Shown: positions 31,165 to 43,449, numbered from the stretch's first letter. The stretch: 64,000 bases of DNA from Adiantum capillus-veneris (GCA_014529385.2 CM043944.1:62150248-62214247), one strand, 5' to 3'. Notes: generated by a model from the sequence alone, not told the origin. Program-made: numbers and translations.

Positions 31165-31874
31165 TTTTGGAATTTGCTCGCCGGATTCCAAAAAGGCGAT
31201 GGCCAAGAAGTGCATGCCCAAAAATTACGCCTAGCATAGTGCCAGATGTTGGGTAATCGTAAGTGCCTATTAGTGAAATTTTAAACTGCGACTTGTACCT
31301 AACAAAATCTGCATAAACAACAAAAGTTTCAGCAAAATATCAAACAAATTTAGGTCTTGGGTTGTTGTCTCTTTCTCATGCTTTTTGATGCAGTTTTTTC
31401 CTCAACTAGCCTTTCCTAAGTGTTGTCACGCCATGGCAGCTTGCTCATGCCAATTTTGCACATAAGGGTGCATAGATTTGAAATTCATGGTCTTCAATTT
31501 TTTTTCTAAAAAATGCAGGGATTTTTTGAGGCTTGAATGCATCCCTTTTGGAGTTATGGTTTGGAAGATAAAGTCTGTTTCTTACAGGGTACAAGATATG
31601 GCAGCTTGAAGGCAGTTTGTTCTAGAGTAAGTGGTGGAAGCTCACATGTTTTGTGGCATATGTACGCTTTGAAATTGTGGTTTTAAAGAGGATATTGGTG
31701 AAGAGGGAATCTCTTCTCCTCAAGTACTTTGGTTGGTGCGTGCTATAACTCAATGCCAAGGGAGGTGCTTCCTAGTTCCCATTGTGGTCTTTTGGGTGGG
31801 CGTGTGCTTGTAAATTCCCAAGGCTTTGAGTTGTCGTGTTGTGGGATTTCTTTCGATATAGTTTGTGGTCTTGA
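31162..31874. other. Non-coding stretch before a copia remnant
   Basis: No gene, RNA or clear repeat was recognised. By position it may hold the 3' LTR of the copia remnant that follows on the minus strand, but no boundary was found. Confidence 0.3.
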
Positions 31875-32600
31875 TCATGTGTCTTGAGCACTATTGGGAG
31901 ACATTTCTATAGAGGTGCAACAACGTTTGAGCCATACACACTTAACCGTCACTATGAAGACTGCCCTATACTTAGCTTCACAACTGGAAGCGGCCACAAT
32001 AGGTTGCTTCTTGCTCAACAATGATATGCATGAACTATCAAGCATGGAAAAAACCCACTTGTGCATACTCGTGTGTCAACTAGCCCAATCAGAGTCCAAA
32101 AAAGCGTGTAAATTTCGTGGCAATGATCCCCCTTTGGCATAAAACAACCCATGGTGTAAAGTGTCAATCAAGTAGCGAAAGATCCTTTTAATAGCCTTAG
32201 ACCCTGGGCTATGCATAAATCTACTGACTTGTGAGACTGCAAACTGAATATTCGGTCTCATATTGCATACATAAATAAGGCATCCAATAGCTGATAAAGA
32301 GTGACATCAGCAAGATCTGCAACATCATGGAGACTCAATTTCAAACCTGTTTCCATTAGAGCAGCAATATGTTTGTGCTCCTTAAGTCCAAACTTACATA
32401 GTAATGTCTCTATGTATCTTCTTGACATAAAGCAATACCTCCATCACACTACTTAGATTGTATGCCAATGCAAAAACCCCAAGTCTTTCATCTTGAAAGT
32501 AGCATTTAATTCAACCTTGAATTTAAAAATTTACATCTCACTTGAACCAGTTAGTTAGAAAATCATCTACATACAAAATGACAATGAGATATACATCGCC
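31875..32600 (-). pseudogene. copia reverse transcriptase/RNase H remnant
   Basis: On the minus strand this shows the end of a copia pol. A YVDDFLTNWF active-site region lies at about 32540-32570. MRPNIQFAVSQVSRFMHSPG and the FRYLIDTLHHGLFY connection follow (32076-32261). RNase H remains as LLSKKQPIVAASSCEAKYRAV (31875-32066). Stops and shifts separate the pieces, and gag, protease and integrase are missing. It is a decayed 5'-truncated fragment of a different copia from that at 12565. Confidence 0.75.
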
Positions 32601-32639
32601 CTCCACATTTGACATTAAAGTCTCTTCAATTGGACTATT

Positions 32640-35280
32640 ACGAAAGCCTTGTTTAGCCAAATGAGTGTCAACTTTCTAACACCAAACATGGAGAGAGAGA
32701 GAGCCGAACTCCCTCAGATCATTGATGCTCTAGTTTATATGTAATGTGGAATATCAGGAATTTATGTATATTTGAACTCTAGATGTTCTATTCCCATACA
32801 TTTATTTGACATCTCATCAAACCCAAGATGCTAGAAGACTGTTATTCCATTTCTTCTTGCCACTTGAGGTTGATTGCCTTGCAAATTATGATTTGAGAGA
32901 GAGAAAGAGAGAGAGTTTATCAGCTAGCATAACATTTCAAATTTGAGTGGGAGTTGCAACAGTCATTAGCCTAAATTTATAGGTTACTAGCAATGTCAGT
33001 GTGTGACAAGATAGCCTTAAACCGCATTGGCGAGACCTTCAGCTTCTTTGCATGTAGGCGACAGGTCTACCAAAGCAACTTATTTCGTGCGGGATAGGCC
33101 TTTTGCTACAAGCAGAAGTAACCTTTGCGCTTTCAATTTTACACTGTACTCGAGCGCTCTGAGGTACAAATCTCTGAAAAAGATAGCATTTCTCTGTAAG
33201 ATCAAAGATTGTCATCGCTGTTGAGGAAGGCGGTCCCCGATCCACAGGTCTGGGTTGTGTTGACGAGTGTGGTCGCAGTTAACCTGTTGCATTGATTTGC
33301 AGAGACAAGAGAAGAGGCTAGCTAAAAGGATGTTTATTATCTTTTCAAGGATGATGGTAAATGAGTGAAGAGTATCAGCTGCAGATTACATTGAAATAGT
33401 CGAAGCAGTGAGGATTTAAGCAAGAGACAGGAAATTCCCAAAGTGTAGAAGCAGGTGCGCGAGCAGGTGATAGGTCTATGCAGATAACAGACAGATTCAA
33501 GAATGGGTAGACGTTTTTAGCTCTTCACGGACTCGAGTCTTGAAGCTGTGCGGTCCTCAAGATGAGCGTCTCCTTGACAGTGATGACCTTCAACCTTCAC
33601 AGGGATTGTGCAGATGAGGGCATTCATGCATGGGAGACTCGCCGAGATATATGTGTTAGTGTGATTGCCAAATATGCCCCAACCATATTATGCACTCAAG
33701 AAGGTAAGCACTCAAGAAGGTAAGCACTTTATACTAGACATGGCCAGTCCTTTATGTACCATTGGCTTGAACTGTAAGTAGTTATTTGAAGTTGTGGGGT
33801 GCTTGTGCAAAGACATTTGAATTTGGAAGAGTTGGTAGGAGGAAGATGAGATTTCTTCCATCTTATTCATATTGTACAAGGGGGCACTTATCCTTGTCCT
33901 TGCATATATTGAAAGAGAATATTTTAACATTAGAGGAAGTTTCAACATTTTACTCCTTATGGAAGTTCACGTTAGAACCAATTCCAACACTTAGATATTG
34001 ATATAACATCTTGACAGCTGGTACCAGCTAGGGGGTTTTCATCGATCGATTTCTCTTTGTGACTTGGTTAGTTATTGTGTAGTGAAATTTTATATGTAAC
34101 TCACCGTAGAAAGCGAGTGGTTGACACTTACTGATGGGCATGGGAATTTCAAGATTCTGTTGAGGTTGTATTTCACGGCCAATCTAGTTGCGGCAAACAA
34201 GGAAATGGGAACAAAAACAAAAATGGTGACCGAATAGAAATAACAGGGAGTTTTTATCAACTAATGGGAATGAAAATGGAAATGGGAATTTGGAACAAAT
34301 TGCAGTTCCGGGGTTTCATGCAAGCAAGTGGCTAATTCTTGAATGTTATTGACATCACTAGATGATAATTTTGAAAGTTGCGTAACTTTTTGTAGGAGCT
34401 TGTCAAGTATTCATTCAAAACATCTTCGCACGATTGCTTGCAAGTTCTTTTAACTTTGGGCTTGTATTGTCTATGCAAAGAACGCAAAGATGTTGATGTT
34501 TGATGAGATTTTTTCATATTATGGCTAGAAAGGCATGTACCATCTTCTTTCTTGTGTACATTGTCTTAATTGAGCCCCAAATGCATGGTCTTTAATGCAA
34601 CCGGTCTATATCAAGTCTTTATGTTGGTCTTTGTTGCAAGGGTTAACTCCTCTTATACCTTCTTTTAAAAAATTGCAGGGCTTGAAGCACAACTTGAAGA
34701 TTTGGGTCGTGCTTTACCGGGTACCTTCCTTGTGTTTGACAATCATATAATTGTAATGTTTGTCATATGTTGCAAACCAAAGTTCGACTCTCAAGTGGCC
34801 ATTGTTCTTCAACCTTAGTTGTGTAACAACACCATTTAGAGGCTTATATATGCTATTGTAGCTAGAAGCCAATTGCGGATTTTGCACATTACAAATTCAT
34901 GCGATGATTTGCATGATATGTATGATGGAGTGAAATGTCTCACCATGAGTGGATTTGGTAGAGGAGATGGGAACTATATTTTGAAACTTTAGACAACCAG
35001 CATTTATGAAGTGCACTTTCTTCAAGGGTGATTTGGACACTAAATTTCGGTGTATATTTTAGTTGTGTTAGGAGCATAATTACTTGGAACGTGGAACGGG
35101 AACAGCCACAGGGACCCCCGGGGAAAAAGGGGAACGGCCAGGGGTCCGGAACGGGAATGGCGTGGAACGGGAGGCATAAAAAACACCCAAATAATGCAAT
35201 TTTTAGCTCTACATGTTTGAAATTTAATACAAGTAGTATTAGAGTCCTTGACTCCAATACTCACAAAAAACTTGATTTGA
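32640..35280. other. Region with no recognisable gene
   Basis: Short (GA) tracts near 32694 and 32896, and a 17-base direct repeat GCACTCAAGAAGGTAA at 33692-33725, are the only structures seen. A frame at 33027-33224 and one at 34940-35257 have no recognisable motif. A GC-rich patch with repeated GGAACGGG/GGAATGG words is at 35085-35170. Confidence 0.35.
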
Positions 35281-35289
35281 AGACCCCTA

Positions 35290-35425
35290 GGCCATGGATG
35301 ATGCGAGAGGGAGGGAGAGGGAGAGAGCTTGAGAGAGAGGGAGAGAGCTTAAGAGAGTGAGAGGGAGAGAGCTTGAGAGTGAGAGGGGGACAGCTTGAGA
35401 CTCGAGAGTTGAGAGAGCTTAAGGT
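35290..35425. repeat. Minisatellite of GAGAGAGCTTGAGAG units
   Basis: Imperfect 20-30 base units, each with GAGAGAGCTT[GA]AGAG, are repeated about five times. No coding meaning is seen. Confidence 0.8.
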
Positions 35426-35719
35426 TTAAGCCATAGACCTTGAGCCTTGAGGGCATGTGGATTTGCTTGAGAAGGGAATGGGTGTGGGGGGGTGCATTTT
35501 GGGTCCTTGCGCACTTTAAAAAACTCCTAATTTCACTACAAAATTGCAAAAAACTGCCCATTTCTCCCTATTTTTGAGAGCTGGCTGTTTCGGGCCGTTC
35601 CTGTCATGTGCACATCTAACCCTATGTGTATGTGGACAAGCTACTTCATAACAAGGGTTCAGTTAGCCTAGCTTAGGAAGTGTTCTACGCTTTTTCCCTT
35701 TTCTGTCTTCTTCGCTCGA

Positions 35720-36340
35720 GTCAAAAGAGCTAGAAGAGCTGTAAGAAGAAGAGGTAGAAGAAGAAGAACTGGATACTCCTTCAAATTGACATGCTTTCTC
35801 TGCTTTCTTGCCGAGGCAAAAGCAGATTGACGACCCAAATAACCCGGGAAGTCATTTCCTTTCTTCTGCTTTTTGTCGTGCTTTTTGGCTTTGTTGCTTG
35901 CGTCAAAAAGCTGGGTAATTCATGTATCAACCACCTCTTTTAATTCTTTCTCTGTAAACATCCTCGGAGTAGGAGGTTTCTCGAGTGTCGGTTTGAGGGG
36001 TGTTTTGTGGCCTTACGCCACTGAGAGTGCACTTCATCGAAGGATGTTTGAGTCAAAAATTTGGCAAATTTTGGGTCCTTCGCAAGATTGATCATCATCT
36101 TTGTCGCATCGTCAACCAATTGCTGACGCTCTCTCTTCAATCTCCGCCTGAGTAGGCCGAGGTAGGCCGTACTCCTCGTGAGAATCTTCTTCGTGATTGC
36201 TTCCCGCATCCCCAGATGCAGAGGAAGTTTACTGATCTCTGTTTGAATCCATAAGTGTCACGTAAAAAGAATCGCATTTCCTGGTAGAGTGGAAATCCGT
36301 ATTGTTTGCCACGTGGCACTGCCAACGCAAAATGTGAAAT
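35720..36340 (-). pseudogene. gag-like fragment below the LTR at 36.4 kb
   Basis: A minus-strand frame (35940-36209) reads LKRERQQLVDDATKMMINLAKDPKFAKFLTQ-like helical sequence, followed at lower coordinates by basic sequence and a serine/glutamate-rich low-complexity stretch. It follows, in the direction of transcription, an LTR of the TGTCAC...GTTACA family (36355-37110). It probably represents the start of that element's gag or an N-terminal extension. No zinc knuckle or protease is seen. Assignment is uncertain. Confidence 0.4.
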
Positions 36341-36354
36341 TTTGTACAGGCTGC

Positions 36355-37110
36355 TGTAACAAACTTCTACACTCCAAGTCAAGATTCTACTGCGACACGA
36401 CAGGAATTCACTTCAAAACAGTTCACAATTAGATTCGACACGGCCCGATGGAGTTCTATGCCTTTCGGTATTGGCCCCAAAGACTGGCGCCCCTTTCGAC
36501 ACGGCCCGGCGGAGTTCCGTGCCAAGAGGTATTGGCCCCAAAGATTGGCGCCCCTTTCGGTATTTCTTTTTGTATTAATCTGTGCTCAAAGTACAAGGGA
36601 GTGGGAGGGTTCTCACTCTTAGACTTAGCGTTCAGATGCTCTGCAGAGTGGGAGCCTTGCCCACTTATTTATAAGTTTACAAGGGATGCTAAAAGCAGAG
36701 CCCCAAAAGCTTTCATACTTTAAAAAGCTTAAAAAAAATAAAGCAACCGTTCAAAAGCTTCTAATCTTTGCGTAGAATTTTCAGCCAACCTTGTGTAGGA
36801 AAAAGCTGTCCGTACAGCTTTCGCAAATCACGTCGTAAAACGTGGAATTCCGTACAGCATGCCATGTCAGCAACTCAACGTAATTCTCGGAATTCTGCAA
36901 CCATAGCCGGGGTTTGTGTGTGTTTCTGTTGCCCAAATGGCCACGCCACGTCACCGGTTTGTGATAGCTGCCACGTCAACATGTTAGCGCGTTTTGCGGG
37001 GGATCTGCACAACAGTTGCCACATTATCAATTTTCCACGCTAGCTTCTTGGGTGCTTTATTTTAATGCCTTTAGTCACTTGGGCCCCATCGGACAGGATC
37101 CCATAAGTTG
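36355..37110 (-). repeat. Decayed LTR of the TGTCAC...GTTACA family, copy 1
   Basis: It shares blocks with the better-preserved copies at 40412-41112 and 44168-44814. These are the CTCCAAGTC...GACACGGC...GGAGTTCCGTGCC...GGTATTGGCCCCAAAGA block, TTTCGGTATTTCTTTTTGTATTAAT, and a GATGGGGCCCAAGTGAC block near the far end. The block GACACGGCCC...GGCGCCCC is present twice in tandem (36434-36498 and 36498-36556). The outer boundary is approximate. Confidence 0.7.
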
Positions 37111-37399
37111 GTGGGAACTCTTTTGTAAAAATAAGCCTCGCGGCAAGACTTTGCAAGTTGGTAAAACTTCTTCTGCTTTGTCTTCTAGGGTTTAGGCCTT
37201 TCAGCCCGGATCTGCAGGTTGACTCCGTTCTTCGGTGGCTTGATGCATTAGCAGTTTTTGACACCGTTGCCGATGTGGTATTTGCTTTTGATTGCATAAA
37301 TGGAATGTACACACATGCAATACCTCAAGTGCAGACTCTACTAATTGGAATGGGGAATGTCGCCTCGGTAACTCTTCAAGATGAAGCACCTTTGGTTCT

Positions 37400-38276
37400 G
37401 TCTCGATGTGGGATTGCGGATGGCCACCATAGGGTGGATCTGGGGCTGATTTGCACTCCCAATGTGAGGAATGAAGGGCTGAAAACGCAGATCTCGATGA
37501 TGCAGATGATGTGCAGCAATGGGAGCACTCGATGCGGCGAGGGAATGGCCGAAAAGAGGATCAATGGGCTGCTGAAGTACCGGACTGCATTTGGATGGCT
37601 GGTGTTAGCAGATCTGTGCACCTCCGGCGAGGAAAGGGCTGAAAACTGAAAACGCTGGCTGATCTGCTGAGGTTCCGCTAGGGCTAGGATTGGAATTGCA
37701 AATCGTTGGCTGATTGGGAGCCAAAAATGCTAGCTAGCTGCTTTGCAAAACGCTGAGGCTGATGTGTAGCGCTAGCTCCATCTGCTGCAAGTGTTGCCTT
37801 GCAGCTCCCTTTATAGGTGAGAATTTGACTTTTGGAACTCCTTAAGGCTTAGGTAGGGCAAAACCTTTGTCAAATTGTTATAAAATAAATCACTAAAATG
37901 ATTTATTAATAAGTTTGAATAGGGGTCAGTTTTTGGGTGAAACCGTCGCACATCTACTGATCCAGGAATCTGATAGATGTGGGGAATTGCTCATTGAATT
38001 CCTCTAGCCTAAAACTACATACACGTCATGCCAACTGCCCACAGAATTGTAACATCTGTCAAAACGCTTGTACGATCCATTTATGCAAGAGGGTTCCAAA
38101 TTTGGAAAACCTAATCTAATGGACTCGTTTGGACATGCAGGTCTTGCAAACAGGCTCATAAAATTGCCGGTACTAATCCTCCTAGGATTCGACACTCCTA
38201 TTTATGGATAGGTGGAAAATTGGCTCTAGAAGTTGATGAAGCATGTCTACGTGCACATAGAGGCATGTGCACGTGA
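37400..38276 (-). repeat. Probable LTR of a second gypsy family
   Basis: On the minus strand a purine tract AAGAGGGGATG at about 38276-38288 is followed by non-coding sequence starting TGTCACGTG. A TATA box (CCTATAAAGG, about 37808-37818) with a CA-rich start region follows, and then a stretch rich in CAGC and TCAGCC. This is the expected layout of an LTR (U3, TATA, R). Its right end and partner were not found. The + strand frame at 37158-37649 lies in it and is probably not a gene. Confidence 0.45.
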
Positions 38277-38299
38277 CATCCCCTCTTGCTTAAGGTGAG

Positions 38300-39072
38300 G
38301 TACTGATATCGAGCTGCATGGCCTCGTTGTATGAGGCTAACAAATTTGGGTAGTCAATGAAAAATTACTCGTCTACCCAAGCCGCTTCGTGTGTCCCTCG
38401 ATCCTTGAATTTGAGGAAATATTGCTTCGCCTTTTGTCTTATTGCCAAATTGGGTTTGAAGCAATCAAATACGTTTCGGCTTGATGACTCTGACTGGAAC
38501 AATGATCTCAGGTGGTTTTTCTTTTGGATTGCTCCTTGGAGGTTTACCCTTGTGGCCGCATTTCGTCAGGTCCTCTTTGGAAACTTTCTGCGCCTCCTGT
38601 ACTCGTTCCAAGGGAATGGCAATGTGAGGTATCAGCGTCTTGAACTTGACCATCCTTGTCCAGAGTGCCCTGAATTGCACACAAAAATGAAATGAGTTTG
38701 GTTTCTTACGAACGACGAGATTTGGTAACCAAAAAGACTGTACCTTGGGAGGGGGGAACCTCCTAAACAAGAATTCACCTGGTTTTCGCTTCTCTTTATC
38801 CGGTTTATGGAAATGGGAGAAATTTTTACCTACATGCTCCGCGTAATGGAAAAGGTCGGAGACAATATCCATAGGTCGAGGTGTGTAGGGAAATAATGAT
38901 CCTCGGGAAACCGGGAATAGACCTTGAGAAATTGTTTACTGTACTCGTCAAGAATACCCAAATTGCTCGATTTCAAATTGACCCGAATGACCAAGTCAGG
39001 TATTCCACTACGTAGTTCCTTGCTAGTGTGGACATGAGAGATGCGAGGAGTTGATGGGATACTTGGATCCAT
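38300..39072 (-). pseudogene. Gypsy C-terminal pieces with a chromodomain-like end
   Basis: Minus-strand pieces at 38830-39072 and 38465-38872 are unassigned. In another frame at about 38320-38470 the sequence KQYFLKFKDRGTHEAAWVDE is followed after a stop by FFIDYPNLL. This resembles the small chromodomain-like fold at the end of some gypsy integrases (Y-L-V-K-W-K...W-E). It is followed by the purine tract and LTR described at 37400-38276, as expected for the 3' end of a gypsy element. Reverse transcriptase and the integrase core are absent. Confidence 0.5.
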
Positions 39073-39235
39073 TTTGATGGTAACATGCTAGGAAACATTC
39101 TCCGTGATGTGGAGAGAGGAGGTATCCTAGTCAATGCGTGGCTTGAAATTGCGAAACCACTTAATGCTCAAAATAACATCACATCCACTTAATTTAGCGA
39201 CCACAAATTGATGAGTAAATCGAACTTACTGCATG

Positions 39236-40319
39236 TCAAGCAAGATCTACATGGTGACATACAAGAGAGAGAAGAGTCATGCCCTTTGAGAATCCCATCA
39301 CCGGGTAGGTGGGAACAAGAGTAGATGGAAGATGGACATGTGTCATGACGGCCTCACTAATGATGTCCTTTGTGCTACCATAGTCAAATAGCACAACCAC
39401 TTTTTGACCTTTAATTTGTTCATAGCATTTTATGAATTCCTCATCATCAAAAGTCCCCTCCTGCTTAGCTTCTTGCTCTACCACACTCATAACTGTTTTT
39501 ATTGTCCGTTATCGTAGGCTGTCTACCCTTGTTGTGCTCTATCTCTTGGAGAGCTGTTTTTATTGTCCGTTATCGTAGACCGTCTTGAGCTTACCCTTGT
39601 TGTGCTCTATCTCTTGGAGTTGAGCCAAGTGTATCACCTTTTGTAATGTCTTTGGATCACCGGCTTCCACGTCAAACTTGATCGAGTGGTCCAATCCAGA
39701 GAGAAAGTCCTCCAACCTTTCCTCATCCGACTTCCTCAATTGTCCACCTAACTGAGACACACATTTAGCATACGACATTACAGGTTTACCTTGTTGAGAC
39801 AAAGCCCAAAAATCCTCCTTCAATCACTTCAGGTAGTGTGGAGGCAAGAACTGGTCTTTAAATCCTCCTCGAACTCCTCCCAAATAAGCTCGCGAGGGGG
39901 AATTAGGAGAGACGCAAAACGGGTCTCCTGGTGGGCTCCTCCTTCTCCATCCACTCATCCTTCTAGGTGATGGCATCACTCGTGAGATGCATGGAAGTCA
40001 AGAGAACTTTGTTCTTATCAGACTTTATGACAACCGCATAATAGGATTTAAATTGATGCAACCAAGAATAAACGATAGTAACATCTATCTTACCGTCATA
40101 CTTATTGAACACAATCTTCTCGGGAATGGGTTTGTTAATCGTTTGTAAAGCATTGGTCGCCTCCGCGATGGTCTTGGCAAGCTTTTTATTATCTGGCTCG
40201 CGGGATGGGGTATCGGATCGGACCGCCAAAGATGTGATAAGATCACAGATGGCTGTCCTTTCCATCCTACGAGCCTTGGCTTCGGCTGCCAATCGACGTT
40301 TCCTTCGCTTTTCTGCCAT
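39236..40319 (-). pseudogene. gag and protease remnant (gypsy)
   Basis: The gag starts at the ATG at 40319 (MAEKRRKRRLAAEAKARR, basic) with a capsid start near 40060 (NKYDGKIDVTIVYSWLHQFK). It continues after shifts at 39560-39823 (RKSDEERLEDFLSGLD and TLQKVIHLAQLQEIE). A 50-base direct repeat with GTTTTTATTGTCCGTTATCGTAG lies between 39496 and 39620. The protease piece (39236-39490) has VVVLFDYGSTKDIISEAVM, where DYGS replaces D[ST]GS. Upstream is an LTR of the TGTCAC...GTTACA family, which may be its 5' LTR. It is non-functional. Confidence 0.65.
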
Positions 40320-40411
40320 GGAAACCCTAGTAGATTATAACTTGAAATTTCTCGACATCTCTCAGTAGGTGTCTCTTGTCGAGCTAAACCTTGGAGGTCC
40401 AATGTGTTTGC

Positions 40412-40774
40412 TATAACAGACTTGGACACTCCAAGTCGAGAATCTACTGCGACAACACAAATAACCACTTCAAAACAATTCACAGTTCACAATTGATTCG
40501 ACAGTGGCTCGGTGGAGTTCCGTGCCTAGAGGTATTGGCCCCAAAGACTGGTGTCCCTTTCGGTATTTCTTTTTGTATTAATATGAGTTCAAAGTACAAG
40601 AATGCGGGCAGGCGCTCACTCTCAGACTTTGCGTCCAGATGCTCTGAGTTATGAGGCCCCTGCCAGCTTATTTAAAGAGTACAAAGGGATGCCAAAAGCA
40701 GAGCCCCAAAAGCTTCCCATAAAAAAGCTGCCCTAATAATAGGCTTGCAATAAAAAGCATCTTTTAAAAATTTA

Positions 40775-40826
<52 letters not shown>

Positions 40827-41112
40827 CTGTTATACGTAGAAAAAGCAAAAGCAAGAGCTCTCTCTCTCATCTCTGAGATCGCGTAGCCAAAAGCAGAGAG
40901 GCTGCCGTACAGTGTTGCCACGTCAGCAGTACGGAACTCCGCAATTTGTGCCGCGTTTTGTGCGGGTGTCCGTACAGCCTGCCACGTGTCATCAACATGC
41001 GGATCCGTACAGGGGCAGCCACGTGTCAGCCAGACATTCCAGGTGTGTGTGTGTGGTTGTGTCCTCTGTTGTTCGGCAGTGTCCAAGCATCACATGTCAC
41101 CAATTTGTGACG
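40412..41112 (-). repeat. LTR of the TGTCAC...GTTACA family, copy 2
   Basis: On the minus strand it begins CGTCACAAA (a TG-to-CG change at the very end) directly after a purine tract TTTCAAGAGGGGGGTA (41113-41128). It ends near GTCTGTTATA. It contains three copies of an ACGTGGC...TGTACGG module (40905-40925, 40970-40990, 41005-41027) and a (CT)n tract at 40779-40823. It is about 700 bp. Confidence 0.75.
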
Positions 41113-42280
41113 TACCCCCCTCTTGAAAGCATTGTAATCGCCCTCGATTACGCCTGCAAAACAAACAGAAGCCATAAACTGCCTTAGCAGACACTGACTG
41201 TTAGTACCGACGCACTAGGAACACAGATCTAGCACATGTACCAATCGACAGTCACATCACACGACATCTGTAAGGTGCACCGGAAGTGAATGTTGAACTT
41301 TGCTCAAGATGAGTGCTCCGAACTGTGCTCAAGGTTCCTTTTTCTTAGGGAAGGGAGAGCCTTCTGTTCTTTAATGAGAGAGTGCAATGGACACAAACAA
41401 AGTGAATGGACACTGTGAATGGAAGTGCATGAGACTGAGAGATAGAGAGAGAAGAGAATACGACACCAGAATGTTGTCAAACCCTCCTTCGAAGGCCCCA
41501 CTCTCTATGGCAAGAGCGGTCTACTTATGATTGCACAAATCTCTACAATGCTTGGACTTGCCGACGATGAGGACCACGACGAGACGGGCTGAAATCTGAA
41601 AATGCTAATGGTTGAAATCTGAAAATCTTTATCTGCTGAATTCTAACTCTATGTCGGTGACGATGTCGATGACGACGGTGCAACGACAACGCGCTGAAGA
41701 CGCAGATGCTGAAATCTGTGTTTTCCGGGCTGAATCTGTAAATCTTGCGGTGATGTTCATGCTGTGTGCAACCGGAGGATATGCATCTAATCTAAGTGCC
41801 TGGACCTGCACGGTCTGCGAAGAGACTCACAAAAGTGCCAGATCACTTCCTATCCTAGACTGACTTGACTGAACTGAACCCTGGTCATGTTGTAGCTTGT
41901 CCACGGACACGTAGGGTTGGATGTGTCATGTGACATCCCCTCCTTTTCAAAGTGAGGTATTGGTACCGAACTGTATGGCGTCGAGGGAGATCGCCAACAG
42001 CGTCTGGAATCTTGGAAAGGACTTTTCGCCGGCCCATTCCGATGCATGGGACATGCAAAACTTGAACTTCATAAAGGTCTGCAACGCTTGCTTCTCTGGG
42101 CCATGCCGAAAGCGACACAAAGTCTTCTGTGGCTCCTTCGATGCTTCATCTTCGTCTATAGTCATGCGTCTACCTTCTTCAAGAATCCTCGAGGCTGAAA
42201 ATTCCTGAAACCACTTCCAACACAAAAACATGAACATATCTATTCGATATAAAGTGACTGGAAAAAGTCTTATCTTCCTC
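41113..42280 (-). other. 3' internal region ahead of LTR copy 2
   Basis: The stretch next to the LTR (41113-41200) matches the sequence before the + strand copy at 44168: TTTTGTAGGCGTAATTGAGG / TTTTGCAGGCGTAATCGAGG, then the same purine tract. Further right, a second purine tract GAAAAGGAGGGGATG (about 41936-41950) is followed by sequence starting TGTCACATGAC. This may be the start of another LTR. No gene is visible; frames at 41612-41863 and 41947-42282 carry no motif. Confidence 0.4.
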
Positions 42281-42647
42281 AAAGACTATGCATGCAATGT
42301 AGATGAACAAAGAGACGGAGTGCCAAACCGTTCACCACACACATGCAAACAATGAGATCGAATCTTGTCGTGCTGGCAAAACACAATGGAAATGCCCATG
42401 CTTGGTGCTCATACTTTCTTGTGCTCTTTCTACAACTGTGTCGTACCAAGGAAGAGACATGGAATGTGACTTTCTTGAATGCATACTTTTCAACTTTTCA
42501 TGAACAATCTGCATATATCTGTGCTCATTCATGAGTGAAACGTGCTCAACGTACAATATGTCATGCCTAGGAAAAGGGAGCACATAAAGACGCTGACTAA
42601 AATACAGGAAAGGATCACGAACGAAACACTCGAACAATGCGTGCTGA

Positions 42648-43430
42648 CTAATCATACGAACACATAGTACTTCCTGTGAGGTGTTCTTTGGACCTAGGCT
42701 CGAGAGCCAAGATCGGTTTTTCCTGAGGGGGTTTTTTGGACCTAGGCTCGAGAGCCAAGATCGGTTCTTCCTGAGGGGGTTCTTTGGACCTTGACTCGAG
42801 AGCCAAGATCGGTTCTTCGTGATTGATCAAATATGCAATGAGGTTAGCTTCACTAGAAACAATATCAACTAACCCATCATTCTTGTGAACAATCACATCG
42901 TGGTCATACAAATCATCATGCTCGTGAGAAATCACGTCTTGATCATCATGCAATTCATCATGCTTATCAGTATCATTCAAATCATCATGCGAATCTTCAT
43001 GTGTCATACTTTGGAGAAGAAGAGACCGAGAGTCTCCTTTTCCCGAATCTCTTGCATCTGTGCTTGCACTTGAGAAAAGAGTTGCAACGACTCTTGCATG
43101 TGTCGCGCGTGCTCATGCTCACGCTCTATGGCTCCCTTTCTTTCTGCTTCTCTTTGTGTTTTTCTTTCTGCGTGTCTGCGATCCATTTCTGCTTTTCTTT
43201 ATTTGCATTCACGATCAAATTCTTCCACTCTTTCTTGCTTTTCTTGCTTCGCATTCTAACTTCTTGTCCATAAACATTTGCTCCAACTCCTCCATAGGAG
43301 TTAGTGCAATCCTTGGCGTAGATGGGGAAGGGGGAGGGTCAGAAAAACCTCTTGGTTGGGGAAAATTCTTCTTCGCCTCTCTCATGCTCCTCACCTCCAA
43401 GTGAAGTAGTCGACAGGGAGCTTGAGGAGC
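42648..43430 (-). pseudogene. Coiled-coil, Asp/His-rich repeat protein fragment
   Basis: Successive minus-strand pieces read as one protein in three frames. First comes a proline-rich start with a helix (PMEELEQMFMDKKLECEARKA). A highly charged coiled coil follows (AERKTQREAERKGAI...QESLQLFSQVQAQMQEIREKE). Next is an Asp/His-rich stretch (HEDSHDDLNDTDKHDELHDD). Last are three copies of a 16-residue unit with the core PILALEPRSKE. The repeat is a 48-base minisatellite (42671-42815). I cannot name a family. The position between gypsy pieces suggests a gag-like or accessory retroelement protein, but a host origin is possible. Confidence 0.4.
42671..42815. repeat. 48-base tandem repeat, three copies
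   Basis: The units start at 42671, 42720 and 42768 and share TTTGGACCT[AT]G[GA]CTCGAGAGCC and AAGATCGGTT. The two right-hand units are 48 bases and the left one is 49, so one unit is out of frame with the others. Confidence 0.9.
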
Positions 43431-43449
43431 AACATTTTTGGAGTAGATA

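Noticed and set aside
30806-31239. Long Ser-Leu and Arg-Glu repeat frames
   Set aside because: They are translations of (GA)n microsatellites. The same applies to frames at 40772-41086, 53499-53732 and 51904-52203.
37158-37649. 163-residue + strand frame as a possible host gene
   Set aside because: It lies opposite to and inside a likely LTR with its own TATA box on the minus strand and shows no recognisable domain.
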